This document shows positions 12,439 to 23,231 of a stretch of DNA of 64,000 nt, piece by piece. The stretch is from Augochlora pura (taxonomy: Eukaryota > Arthropoda > Insecta > Hymenoptera > Halictidae). The stretch spans positions 9,971,714 through 10,035,713 of the forward strand of contig NC_135777.1 of the NCBI RefSeq assembly GCF_028453695.1, in the 5' to 3' direction. The position numbers were made by a program, and so were the translations under genes. Below the pieces are notes generated by a model that did not search any database, was not told the origin of the DNA, and saw nothing but the letters and a program-made list of their open reading frames with translations. How positions within the stretch are numbered: position 1 is the stretch's first letter; each line of letters opens with the position of its first letter.

Positions 12439-15400
12439 TAATATATACAGAGAACAGAAGAGGAAGAACAAACGAAAGACACGACGCCTAAGCGGAGGGG
12501 AAACATGGCGCGTCCTGATTGCTAGATAATATTAAGGATTATCTTCAACAGAACATACATTATAATTAAATAGCAGATTTTTACACAAGATAAAACGTAT
12601 CTTTTCGCTTGATACTTGTGATAAGTTGAAAATAACTCCTTAACACTAAACCTACCAAGTCGGTCAAAATGTCCGAGTCCACACTTNNNNNNNNNNNNNN
12701 NNNNNNNNNNNNNNNNNNNNNNNNNNNNNNNNNNNNNNNNNNNNNNNNNNNNNNNNNNNNNNNNNNNNNNNNNNNNNNNNNNNNNNTTGATATTTCACAA
12801 GCACCAACCTAATAGATAATGATTAGAATATTACTTTTCACTGACTACAACCCGGTCCTTCTAAAATGTCGAAAAAATTTTGTTTGAGTCATTGTAGTGG
12901 AGAAGAAAGTTACTTAGCCCGCTGATGAAACAGTTATAGCGTTCTAAATGATACAGCGATACATTTTTCATGGAATTGACTCGCCGAAAATCGAGTAAAA
13001 ATGTCACGTAGTCGCAGTCCGACGGTTAATTGTTTGCAGCTGGTAACGGTGTTAGTCGATTCCGTTAAAATTTTCAGCGTGTTTTAGTACGAAATTGGCT
13101 CCGGGAAGTTTCGCAAGTCGAGTCGAATGCGCCGGTAGAACCGGGAAAGATTCGAAGTTGCCCGGAGATGTTGAAGTGACTCGAGGGAATATGAACGATC
13201 AAACGTGGACGTGTTAAGTGCTCGTAAAGCCTGGATTCTTTACTTATTGGAACAGATCGTTCCGGTGGCCCCGGCAAAATGAAATTTAACGGTCACTCGA
13301 CTCACCGTCCTTGAAATCTGCAACGCAGTATCCCCCTGGTCTACTTCAGTCAATCGGGACTTGGAGGAACTCGTCGGCTTCCTTTTGCTTCTCTCTGGAA
13401 GGGTCGATCCTTTGCGCGGCCTGTCGCCTTTGAAAAAACGGGGCTGGAAAGAAGGGGCTTTTAATCGGTTCGCTTGAGTTTACAAATATTTGCGGCCTTC
13501 GGAACGTTCATTTCACATTCGCCCACGCTGCGAAATCACTTCCGTGTCCTCGAGCGAGCTAAAACGCTCGTTAATGTCATACACCGGCAACGTAAACAGA
13601 ATTATCGACGGCAAAAATTGAGTTGCGCGTATCTCGCAGTTCAATTTAATCACGGCAAAGTCGTTCGGCGTGATAACGATTTTTGTTCGACGAGGGAAAA
13701 CGGAGGTCGCTGACGTTCGATAGTTTACGTCGAATATATATTTCTTTGAAATATATATGATGAATTAATTACACTGGACTGTATAATTGAAGCATCGTTA
13801 ATTTTCGGTTGAGAACTTGTCGATCTTAGAACAGTTGTTATCCCGGTAAAAGTTATCAGAAAATTGTGAATCTTTTCGCAAATTAAAATTTAAAGTCTCT
13901 CCTTTGCGATACTATAGCCTAATTATTAATCCCTATTACTGTACTAGTTTAAATCTCAGGACATGTTCGTGATAACGAAACAGTACAATGCTTCGACTTA
14001 TACTAAACTTATAATAAAAAAAATCGTAGCGACTTAACAAAGCCCCTAAATTTGACGATGTTATAAACAGCATGCTCAAGAAAAATTTTTTCGAGGAAAT
14101 AATTATGAAGTAAAATAACATATTATTTTCAATGTACCCAGGTCTGGTTTCGTATCTTTTAACTTTAAAGAAAATTCTTGCGCAGTTTGAGAGTTTCAGA
14201 AATAAATAATTAGTGATCTACCGACCTTCGTGCAAGATAAAAATGCCCTGGAAATTTCAATAAACATTACATTTTTAAGATTTTCAACAGAAGCAATTTC
14301 TTGTCAAATTTATTCCCTACATTCACCGTTTTATATTACATCTAATCACTGTTTTCATTAATACATAAACGATTTTATAATCATAGACACCATCTTTAAT
14401 TAATTTAAAATATTAGTGTGCACACTGCTCTATGCACATCAATCATAATCCAGTAGTGGGATCTATAGCATAATAAAGAAATTCAGAAAATACTATACAC
14501 AATTTGTAATTTGAATAGAAAGAACGAAGCCTAATGAATGGTAGTCTAGAATCGATTAAAAATTGAAAGGATCATATATACCTTTCCCAGAGTTTGAGTC
14601 ATCGTCGGTCTTCCCAGGTTCCTTGGGTGAAAGCTGTTCGAAGGCCAGACAAGTCACAATGTCTCCATTCGGACAAAGAACAGTAACCTTGCCGTCGTCG
14701 AAGTACACCAAAACGGTTCCATTTCTCAAGAACTTTCTACAAACTTCGTGGATCCCTTTAGCGCCGCTGCAACTATTTCTAATGTAGGATTGCCGAATGT
14801 AAAATGGATTCTGCTCGCTGTCCCCGACGACTGGTTCTATTAACAACCCTGACGGCCATGATCCTCGGAAATCGAATCCTCTGTTTGACCAATTGTTCGC
14901 GAAGCTGGCATCTGAATACGAAATAGAGGAGAATAATTAGGTAGAAAGCTGTTGACGTCGCGGGTCGCTACAAGATGAAGGAAATTTGAGAAAGAAAGGA
15001 AAAATATACTATAAGATACTATATATACAATACTATAAGAAAGAAAATAAAACATTCTACGGTTTTTCAGAGAGACCTGGAGAAAAATATTTCTAGTATA
15101 TACAGTAATTAATACAGTAATTAATACAGTAATTTATTTCTGTATTAAATGTATATTTAATTTGTTATACAAATTAATATTATTATATTGTTACGGCGAA
15201 TTGTCTAAATCAAGTCGCTTTGAAGTGATACTGCTCTGAAGTTAACAACCCCTAAAGAAATAACTGAATGTAAGAGTTGTCACGGAACCGTTGTGCCGAC
15301 GGACAGCCAAACATCTTATCACAATGAACAGTATTATATTAGATATTTAGAGTATAATTGTAAATAGAATAAACAGTAAAATACAGCGACATGTAACGCG

Positions 15401-18400
15401 TGGAACCGATAAAACTCGCAACAATATAATATTTCATTTTTTTTTCTCCACACGTAAACGAAGTAAAAGAACAAAAACATATCATATGTCTTATTCGACA
15501 AATATAAAGTTGATTAACCCCTTGCCGTACCATTTTCTTTATAGTTACAGTGTTAAGCATCTTTTCGATTGTAATAATTTCTTACGAGAAAAAGAAAATT
15601 TGTATTCATTGTACGTCTACATTTACTACAATGATTAAATATTAATTACAAGAGAACAGAATTTGATTCCGACTTAAAAGAACGGAATGACAGTCATACT
15701 TAACTGGATATTACTAGAAATCTCTATCATGAGTCTGACTCGTTAAAGTACGGCAAGGGGTTAATTGGTTACCCTATAGTAACCCCCCCTGCTACCCTGT
15801 ATTCCAATAAAAGTGAATTTTGAAAACCGGTCAGCGATGTCGCGAATACGATCAACTGAGGTTAGATACCGGAATCGTAGAAAATGCGAAACAATCTCAC
15901 CGCTCGCGTTCGGCAATTTTTCGAAAGCCAGGACGATTCCCAGAGGACTGGTCAGGTGAAACACGTCCGAGAGTTCCGGCTTGTTTATCCGGCGGAATAA
16001 ATGCAAGCTGTAGTCTCTAATGGTAACCGTGATACGTAAATCCTTGTTCTTGTAAATCCAATCATCCATTTCCACGTTAACCCGCGCACCGTCGGCCAAG
16101 AGGAACACGGTCTTGCGATTTTTTACGTGCACACGCAATATTCCGAGATCATAGCCAATGAATTCGTAACTATCTTCTTGCAGGTCGGTATAACGCGAGC
16201 GGCTCCTCTTCGAGATTCTGCTCACACTGTCCTCTACGTACGATTTCGTGTCTCTTTGCTTCTCCTTCTTCGCGTCGTCCGAGGTTTCCTCGACCATGGA
16301 AAATAAATCCACGTCTGCGCCAGAAATGTTTCTAAGTTATATAATTTTAGAGCAGCCCCCGTATATCGCGCGTTCCTTAAAAATAGGTAATCGTTGGTCG
16401 ACACTTTGATGCAATAAATTACATTTACTGCTATTAATAAATTGTACTAATTATTTTTGAAATAGTTATCCAAAATTTTGCACTTTATATAAATATATTC
16501 ACTCTTGGATTACCGTGTCATTCATATATTGGTGACGAATTCGTTTATATTTGAAAATTAATTGTTAATATATTATATTCTAATTTTATTAAGATCCTTA
16601 AAAGATAAGAAGGTAAAAAAGTAATTAATGTGTTAGAGCTCAATCCTAAAATTTTAATTTGATTAAATCGCGATCAGAAAGAATTGAAGTTTAGAGTAAC
16701 TAGAGAAATGGATGAACTTTCATTGAAAGAAAGCAACAGTGTTAATAATGCGGATGAAGTAAAATTATTCCAAGAAGAAATTGTTATCAAAACTGAAGAA
16801 TAACGTTACTGTATTCAAGTTTTCCTTATTTTCCGTCGTCGAGCGGATATTGATTTCCGCTTAGAGAGTCTCTCTTCTAGAGCAGAGTGCAGTTTGGTTT
16901 TATCTCCTCTAATTATTCCCTTCAGACAATCGCCGTTTTAATTAACCATGAAACAATAGATTCGCTCTACTGTTCGTTCGCATCAACGTGCAAATACTTG
17001 CAAAATAATAGTCACGTGTATAAATTATGTCTAATAAATTATGCTAAATAATTTAATACGGAATATTTTACGTTTTCACATGCTTCTTTTGTAGGATTAT
17101 TTACCTTGAACTGATTACAGTAATTAGATCAGTGTACAAAAATTAACAAACAAAAACTGAATTAGCGTACTGGAAAATAGTAACTAGAAAAAATTTCGGT
17201 AACTGGCACAATCATTAACTTTTCATCTTTTCAGGGCACAGTAACTCGCTTAAAATCTGTTGTGACCATTTTGTTAAATATTTTGTGTTCTTTATTCAAT
17301 TATGAAAGAATTCCTACGTATATAAAAGACATCGACCTATAATGTAAATGTTTCAAGAAATGCGATATAGATATAGAAAACTGTTCAATTTGTCGAAAAC
17401 TTCGGAGGTTGCTTTAACCTCTTAGGCACAACGCGCCATTATGGTGGTTTTTGCGGATGTTTCGCGTTTTACTCAATTGTATTATTAGTTATTAAAGTAA
17501 AGGTGTATATATACAATACACTAAGAAAAATATATACAGCTATTACTATATACATATATAGATATAATAAAAAATATATGTATTAAAAAAAATGGTAATT
17601 TACTTATGAAAAACATTCGTGCAAAATTCAGCTGTGCCTAAGAGTGTTAATGGCCCCAGTAATTGACACGCTTGCTCTAATTGATATTATCATCTTCACG
17701 TTTGCTCGCAATTTATACTATTCTGATCGACAATTCAATCAAAATTGGTCAATCTTATACAGGGTGGTCCACACCATTGTTACGAGTCATAGCTCCATTA
17801 TTATTGCATTTATAAAAATATGCCAAAGGAGAAAGTTAAATGTTTCGAAGAGCACTGCATCTGTAGACCTTTAAATTTTTTTTAGATACAGCAGTGCATC
17901 AATTATTCTGTTCATTCTACATAAAAAATGATTAGGGTACCATGGCAAAAGAATTATTAGATCTCGAGATATTTTCAAAAAATGTCTCTGATAAAAAAAG
18001 ACATCCAAACCGTCGACAATTATCACGACAATTGTTTTTCAAATTGAATAACAGTTTGCAACACTATGGTGCATTTGAAAACAACAAAGTGAACATACAA
18101 TATTCAATAAAGATATTTTTTGAAAATATCTCGAGATCTAATCATTTTTTTGCCATGCTACTCTAATAATTTTTTACGTAGAATAAACAGAAGAAACGAT
18201 CTGTGTTAAAAAAACTATGCATTTCTATTTTGTTGGAAATGGGACCCTAAGCACGTAGTCCCCATGCATTGCGATACGTGGCTTTTGGCCAACCATAATG
18301 AGGAGATAACTTCTGCACATTGAAGAGACGACCTCCTTCTCTGTGCGTCCGTCTCCGAGTGATGTCGTCTGTTGTGCGAGTTCCGCAGTTTTTAGAAACA

Positions 18401-21400
18401 TGTTGTAACAATGAATGTATAACATAGTGTTTAAGTCTTTCCCGCGATCCTACACCTCCGAGTCAAATCTCTACATATTTAAAGAAATGATGCAATTGTT
18501 AATTGCATATGCACTGCTGCATATAAAAAAAATTTAAAGGCCTACAGATGTAGTGCTCCTCGAACCATTTATCTTTCTTCTTTGGCATTTTTTCATAAAT
18601 GCAATAATAACGAAGTTATGACTCGTAACAATCGCATGAACCACCCTGTATAGAAAACAGCAACGAACCTGCTTTCCGGGCGGCAAAGTCCTTGGCCTTG
18701 AGGGACCAAGGCATAATGAAGTCGTCGTCGGTAAATAGCAGCCGGCCATCGTCGAGCTCCGACGCCTTCTTCATCAATCTTTTCAGCGACTCGTTAGTCA
18801 GCGCTCTGTACCTCTCTTCTTCCCAGTCTATCCAATCCTGTTCCTCGGGCACTACGTACTCGCAGAAGTCACGGAGTCGCACCGGTGTCCGAATTCTGGA
18901 CAGCCCGAGTTCCTCGTGCACTCCGTTAGATCGCCACTGATCGCCGAAACGCAGCAGCACGGAGTCGGTCGGCTCGAAGTAGACCGTGTTGTAGATGTCG
19001 TACGTGCTCAGACACTGTTGCACGCGTTGCACAAAAATGGATCTCGGCAGCAGCTCCACGTCGTTGAACTCGTCCAGTCCTCCGTTCTTCCTGTATCCGA
19101 AGTTGAAGACGTTCTCCGCCAAGTATCCGGGGACCAACATCTCCCGCGGGTCTATGATGTGAAACAACGGGGCGCAGTCGACGATGAACGGCAAGACTTT
19201 GCCGTAGTCTATGCTGCCGTCGCTGTAGAAATGTATACGCTCGTCGAACCTCGACGTGAAACTCGGGACCGACTTGCTCCGCTCTATCGGCGAATGTTTA
19301 ATACTTAAAAGACCCGCCAGTTTGTCTTCTTCCGAGCTACTTTCCGCGACCCCTCCCGACCCGAATATCATCCTATCGAACATTAATATGTGCAAACAGT
19401 GGCAGACTTCCTCGTTGCTCGCCTCCGCGCCCATGTGTCTGCGGATTCCGTCGATGTGGCACGAATACTCGTCGCGTTTCTCCGCGGTGATTTCGTGTTT
19501 TCCGTGGAGGTCCATGATACTCGGATGCCAAAATATGGACAGGATCTTCTCGACAAGGTTGCTCTGGTCCAGCGAGTTTGAACAGTCGTGGAAAAGACTG
19601 ACGGTTTTGTTCAGGACATCCTCGCGGAGGACTAATTCGATGCTGGTCACGGGCTCTTCTCGGACATTCTCTTCTTCGTCCAGACCGTATTGCACGTTCA
19701 GCTTCCGTATCTTCTCGTCGACGTGCGTGTCTTGTAAACTCGCAGCGTCCACGTGTGTTTCGACGTGCGTCTCCCTCGTGTCCTTTGATTCATCGGTTTC
19801 GAGAGACGTGCAACAGAAATGAGAAAGATCGAAGTCACCTCAGATAATCTTTTCTTTTAGAATGTATACTTATGTTGATTATTGATACGTAGATTGAAAA
19901 TAGAGTGACAAGTAGAGTAGAGATAGCGAAACTGGCTACTGACGATTTAATTAAAAATCAAGGTTTAGTTAAAGGTATAGACCATTTTCAGTATTATTAC
20001 AAAGAAACGAGTAAGCCATGTTACGCATGATATAAATTGCTTAGACACTTCATCGCGTTTGAAAACAGATATCGTTCAAACCAGTATAACCTAAATGGCT
20101 CGTTAGCAAGTGTTAATTTCGTTGGGAATTGTGCATGTTTCTGTAGAGCAGAATTTCAAGATCTGAATTATATGATCTGGCAGTGCCCAGAATATGAAGA
20201 GCAGCGTACAATTCTAGTAAATCATCTCCTTAAGCACAGCTAATGCACACCATTTTGTCTTAGCTACTTCCTAGCTAAACCCGACATTAAAAGCCTTAAA
20301 ATTATATATCACTTTGCGATAAAATGTAACATAAGAATTTAATTATTCATAACTATTGTATATATTATAACATACAAAATTGTAGTCTGCTGTATAAGCC
20401 TCGCGCGATTGAAGGCAATAATAATAAATAAATAATATACAACGCCTGTTTATTATTTATGTAATAAAAATAAAGATTATTTAAACACTTTACAAAAGTA
20501 TTGGGGGTTTCATTGTTAGATCGAAAGTGAATTAGACTTCGTGACAATTTTGCTTTATATTTTCATTTCAAACAATCTTTAAGTAATGAAACCGACTGTA
20601 ATATAAAGTTTCATATTTTTATAACTAGAATACGTTCGTAAGATCACAAAACTCTAGCACCTCCGCCATAATTGTATCTAACCCGATATCGAAACAGTTA
20701 TGGAGAAACAGACTACTCTGCGCGTAAATGATCTACAATTATAGCGACGAATTAACATCGAAGAAAGATGGAGCAATTGCACCCCAACAAACTTCGTTGG
20801 ATGTATGTAGCTTTGCTCTATCCTACCACAGCAACGATAGATCTAGAAAACAAGAATTCTGGGACAATCAATTGTCGGAGTCCATCGCGGAATACGAAAC
20901 ACCGCAAACGAAGCTTACTGTCTGACCATCGGGAACGCCGGTTTCCTCGATCTCCCTCTCGATCGCGTTTCTGCCGTCGTTCGCATCGATTTGCGCCAGA
21001 ATGGCGAACAGTATGAGCGGTAGGGAAATACATTCCTGCGGGACAGCGTCTAACAGCGCCCTATACGTCTCCGTGTCGCATCTCCTCGGTGCATCGTCGG
21101 CTATGCCCGTCTCGATCCTGGTGCTCTTCAAATAATTCCCGTGTTGTCGATGAAGATCATAGAGATCGTACATGAAATACGAAACCCGATCGTACAGATC
21201 CTTCTTGAGATGTTCGTATTCGTCGTCGCGGAAAACCTCGGGCAGCTTCGGCGGACGGAAAAGCAGGATTGCGACGTCGAGCAGCGCCGGATGCGTTTCC
21301 GGATTCATCGTTCGGGTCTCGATCGTCGACCAGAACCGGTACAGATCGACTATGCTGCTGTGATATATACCGAAACGGTTCGTGCTCCGGGTCTTCTCCA

Positions 21401-23077
21401 GCTCGTCGACGGTCCCGCAGGCCGCCAGCCGATCCAAATCACGGTCAGATCTCTTCAGCCGCATCACGAAGCTCAGCGGCACCGCCGCGTTTATTAAATG
21501 TTCAGGAAGATCCGGATCGTGGAATCCTGTCAGAATTATGTACAGATTCGGGCCGTCGAGGGGCGCGTCGTCCACGTACACCGTGTCCCGCCATTCCTCC
21601 CCTCGTTTACGCAGCCTCGTGATCGCTTTGTTGTTCAGCTTTGCGGCGTTGAACGACTTCGACCCCGGCTGACCTAGTTTTCAATCTAATTAGCGCTTTT
21701 CGAGCAGCAAGCTTTCTCGGCGTTGCAACAATGTTCCATGTTTACAACGGCAGCGGTGCCACCACCATTATTCGAACCTTCGATATCAGAATTCTCAATT
21801 AGGATCGTCGTGATCGAGAGCAACTGTTTCACTTTGGACTGCGATCGCGCAAAAACCGTGGGTTCAAGACTGTTATGCTACAGCTTATAAACAACAGCGA
21901 TTAAATAGACGTATTTGCAGGCAATGGCCATGGTATTCGAAACAAGCTTTCATAAACTGTTTATCTAATTTGCTGATTTTCTGTCAATCAGATTATATGT
22001 TTCTGCTTCGTTATGTAGAAATAGGTGTTTACCTTTATATGTATACGAATAAATCAAATCAAAGTAAATTAAATTAAATTTCAGTTAAAGATCATTTCAA
22101 CGTCAAGTCGTTACACATGTCGGAATGTATTTTAACGTTATCTACACGATGTCATGAAAAAAGTATGCATTATTGCAAAAGTATGCAAAACTACTTTTCC
22201 CATCGTATTCGTTTCTTGATACCAGTTAAGGTTTTGTCAAGGTTATAAAATTTTCCAATGAAAAGTAAAATAATTTATCGGTAGCGATAAATGTAAGTCT
22301 TCAGAATTACACGCGGTCCTTAGTGCCTTTGTTTTTCACGAATGTCATTACAAATTTTTACTAACTTAATATAAAAGAACGTTAAATGTCGCTCAATGTT
22401 ACATTTAAAATGATTAAGTGAAGCCCCTGCTACCCAGAAGAAAATGGCAAAATAATATAACTATCGGATTTATAAGAATTAACACTTTTGTCGCTGCCAA
22501 CAAGAAAAAAAGAAAGACAAGATATTCTTTGGAAAACATAGCACAGTTCCGTGCAATTCTCGAACTTAGAATCTGTTGCATTTCTACCCCAGTCAGCCAC
22601 GGTCTGCATGATCCTGTACTCTTCGTCAATTTCGTGTTCCAGCTCAGCCATCCTCTTCACAATGCCGATGGTCTCTTCTTTGATTCGATAGATCAGATAC
22701 TTGATAACTTGTGCCACCAGCCAAGCTGGCAACGTAGCGTTCTCCTCGATTAAGTACTTGCTGGCGAAGTGACAAACACCCTGGACAATTGGGCATTTGT
22801 CTAGGCTTGGCTTCGACAACATTTTCACGCTGCAGATCATTTTTTGGTAGCTCAGCGAGTAGATGGCTTTCCGTTTGCCCTCTTCCACGGCGGTGTTAAA
22901 GAGTGACACGCACCTGGAGTGTTCGGTGGTCGTTTCTACCATCATCGTCACGATGCACCGCCAGTTGTCGTCGTTGATGGATATCGCGTCTAATTCGGCA
23001 CGCCATGAGTTCTCGTCCAGCGTTCTTGACTCTTTCGCTAGTGCCTGAATCTTTGGCGCACCTTTTCTCTTTTTCAT
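7561..23077 (-). CDS. SPAG17 (PF6)-like central-pair protein of motile axonemes
   Basis: SPAG17/PF6 is a large scaffold of the C1a projection of the axonemal central pair and is needed for flagellar beating. In an insect this points to sperm flagella and perhaps mechanosensory cilia (family knowledge). I recognise it from collinear blocks. These are an N-terminal helical region, the LYIILTGFHDPDL block with the following DLYDLHRQHGNYL, ISLPLILFAIL, a PSGLL ... YIRQSY block, and several short beta-hairpin repeats of the form F-x-DDG or LADGARV. Nine exons join in phase: 22588-23077, 20919-21673, 18669-19782, 15901-16314, 14582-14911, 13306-13427, 10709-11260, 9491-9748 and 7561-8007. They give 1493 codons plus a stop. 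Vertebrate proteins are about 2200 aa, so the insect form is short or incompletely modelled. An in-frame TAG just upstream fixes the start. Confidence 0.88.
8865..9030. repeat. Repeat family B, half copy
   Basis: The segment (ACTTAAAATC, then ATTTCAAGCT-like, then CATTATCCTGCGATGAT) matches 40440-40600, which is the right arm of a palindromic element there. It lies in the last SPAG17 intron. Confidence 0.6.
9491..9748 (-). CDS. SPAG17-like exon 8
   Basis: This is an 86-codon exon beginning ECKVRPTNF. Its IPYDWLFPFG ... LLEIRVLYGF pattern resembles the post-hairpin PPNLRSRSW region of the family. The acceptor ACAG and the consensus GTGAGT donor are both phase 0. Confidence 0.8.
10130..10510. 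repeat. AT-rich degenerate array of TTCGAATAAA-type motifs
   Basis: Variants of TTCGAATAAATT and its complement recur every few tens of bases in both orientations. No fixed period is obvious. It lies in a SPAG17 intron. A smaller array of similar words occurs at 42410-42510. Confidence 0.6.
10709..11260 (-). CDS. SPAG17-like exon 7
   Basis: The exon encodes 184 residues. The hairpin VCGNIFEVRDDGTTCYRP aligns with the DPEGNTFQVMADGS repeat of vertebrate SPAG17. It is followed by a long acidic tract (GEGEGEEEGEEED) made from a GAG/GGC-rich stretch. The acceptor TTAG is phase 0. The donor GTTAGA is weak but preserves phase 0 into exon 8. Confidence 0.8.
11402..12270. mobile_element. TTAA-flanked element, CACTATTTCTAYCA ends
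   Basis: The left end is TTAA CACTATTTCTACCA and the right end is TGATAGAAATAGTG TTAA, about 869 bp apart. The ends are inverted at a duplicated TTAA. The interior is AT-rich without coding capacity. It lies in SPAG17 intron 6. Confidence 0.7.
12384..12436. repeat. (TAA)n microsatellite
   Basis: A run of TAA/AAT units with one late interruption (ATGATA). Confidence 0.95.
12640..12686. mobile_element. Start of a TTAA element cut by the gap
   Basis: TTAA CACTAAACCTACCAAG followed by CGGTCAAAATG resembles the fragments at 26072 and 31158. Its other end is hidden by, or lost in, the N run. Confidence 0.45.
12687..12786. other. Assembly gap, 100 N
   Basis: Exactly 100 unknown bases are present, a usual placeholder length, so the true size is probably unknown. 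It lies between SPAG17 exons 6 and 7 and could hide an exon. Confidence 0.99.
13306..13427 (-). CDS. SPAG17-like exon 6 (small, basic)
   Basis: This is a 122-nt exon of basic, serine-rich linker (KGSTLPERSKRKPTSSSK) with no strong motif. It is supported by a good pyrimidine tract and AAAG acceptor, a consensus GTGAGT donor, and phases that fit both neighbours (1 in, 0 out). Confidence 0.65.
13905..14125. repeat. Palindromic repeat family A, copy 2
   Basis: The block around GTACTAGTTTAAATCTCAGG, CATGTTCGTGATAACGAA and the later AGCATGCTC segment matches one arm and loop of 6975-7295. It lies in SPAG17 intron 5. Confidence 0.65.
14582..14911 (-). CDS. SPAG17-like exon 5
   Basis: The exon opens with ASFANNWSNRGF and holds WPSGLLIEPV, FYIRQSYIRN, a GTVLVYFDDGKVTVLCPNGD hairpin and an acidic end. 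The PSGLL / RQSY / DG-hairpin order matches vertebrate SPAG17. Acceptor TCAG and donor GTATAT are both phase 1. Confidence 0.87.
15514..15764. mobile_element. TTAA-flanked MITE, CCCCTTGCCGTAC ends
   Basis: The 251-bp unit runs from TTAA CCCCTTGCCGTAC to GTACGGCAAGGGG TTAA, with 13-bp perfect inverted ends. The subterminal GAGTCTGACTCGTTA is shared with the 6346 copy, so both belong to one family with variable tips. It lies in SPAG17 intron 4, just beyond exon 4. Confidence 0.85.
15901..16314 (-). CDS. SPAG17-like exon 4
   Basis: This exon encodes about 138 residues: an acidic/basic linker, then YEFIGYDLGILRVHV, a FLLADGARVNV hairpin and TSPLGIVLAFEKLP. These correspond to the first beta-hairpin repeats of the family. 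The acceptor GCAG and donor GTGAGA are both phase 1. Confidence 0.85.
17414..17650. mobile_element. TTAA-flanked MITE, CTCTTAGGCACA family
   Basis: The unit begins TTAA CCTCTTAGGCACAACG and ends TGTGCCTAAGAGTG TTAA. The inverted ends of about 13 bp have one mismatch, at a duplicated TTAA. The AT-rich core has no frame. A half copy is at 24176. It lies in SPAG17 intron 3. Confidence 0.82.
17758..18653. mobile_element. TIR element with ACAGGGTGGT ends and about 130-bp arms
   Basis: The left arm starts ACAGGGTGGTCCACACC and the right arm is its inverted partner ending CACCCTGTATA. The arms match at roughly 85% by eye over about 130 bp, including the CTGCATCTGTAGACCTTTAAA block. The flanking TA/TATA may be the target duplication. 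The 0.6-kb interior has no recognisable transposase and contains another palindrome. The right end lies about 15 bp from the exon 3 splice donor of SPAG17. Confidence 0.75.
17936..18172. mobile_element. Inner palindromic MITE nested in the 17758 element
   Basis: The left end (CATGGCAAAAGAATTATTAG then ATCTCGAGATATTTTCAAAA) is repeated in inverse at the right end before TTTTTTGCCATGCTA. The terminal repeats are about 45 bp. It sits asymmetrically inside the larger element and looks like a later insertion. Confidence 0.6.
18669..19782 (-). CDS. SPAG17-like exon 3
   Basis: This is the largest exon, 371 codons. It carries the middle region ending in a DDDFIMPWSLKAKDFA block that matches the segment before the lysine-rich linker in vertebrate SPAG17. 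The acceptor AAAG (phase 0) lies behind a long pyrimidine tract. The donor GTTCGT is a weak match, and a repetitive element begins only about 15 bp beyond it. Confidence 0.85.
19930..20340 (+). mobile_element. Non-LTR retrotransposon 3' fragment (R1/jockey-type)
   Basis: The plus-strand reading holds the C-terminal zinc-knuckle-like motif of R1-type LINEs, CFCRAEFQDLNYMIWQCPEY. The usual histidine is replaced by tyrosine, and one in-frame stop lies upstream. After a stop it continues with a FLAKPDIKSLK tail typical of these elements. Only the last 130 or so codons remain. It is inserted in SPAG17 intron 2, antisense to the gene. Confidence 0.72.
20919..21673 (-). CDS. SPAG17-like exon 2
   Basis: This exon encodes about residues 164-415 and is the best-conserved part. 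It has LYIILTGFHDPDLPEHLI, an ILLFRPPKLP segment, YFMYDLYDLHRQHGNYL and ISLPLILFAIL, in the same order and spacing as vertebrate SPAG17. The acceptor CTAG restores phase 1 with exon 1, and the donor GTAAGC ends in phase 0. Confidence 0.9.
22588..23077 (-). CDS. SPAG17-like exon 1 (start codon)
   Basis: This exon encodes residues 1-163, rich in basic and helical sequence. The block around LPAWLVAQVIKYLIY corresponds to the conserved leucine-rich N-terminal helix of vertebrate SPAG17. The donor is GTAGAA after GACTGGG and leaves phase 1. The ATG at 23077 follows an in-frame TAG, so no longer start exists in this exon. Confidence 0.85.
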
Positions 23078-23231
23078 GATAGGCTAACTTTGACGTGACA
23101 ACCTGAAACACCTGTTCCGACTCGTGCCTGCCGTACGGTGTCGAGTCGAGAAACAAGCGACGGGGTTCGAAAAGCGGTTCTTCATTTGCGGCAACGTCAT
23201 CGTTCTTAAAAGGTTCTTCGAAGGATATTTA

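Noticed and set aside
18916..19822. Plus-strand frames of 130 and 188 codons
   Set aside because: Both are antisense to SPAG17 exon 3, whose minus-strand reading has family similarity and correct splice sites.
23078..23230. A possible RFX X-box upstream of the SPAG17 start (GTTGCC and GTTGTCAC half-sites)
   Set aside because: Only half-sites match; the second half with the required RGYAAC is missing at the right spacing, so no regulatory call is made.
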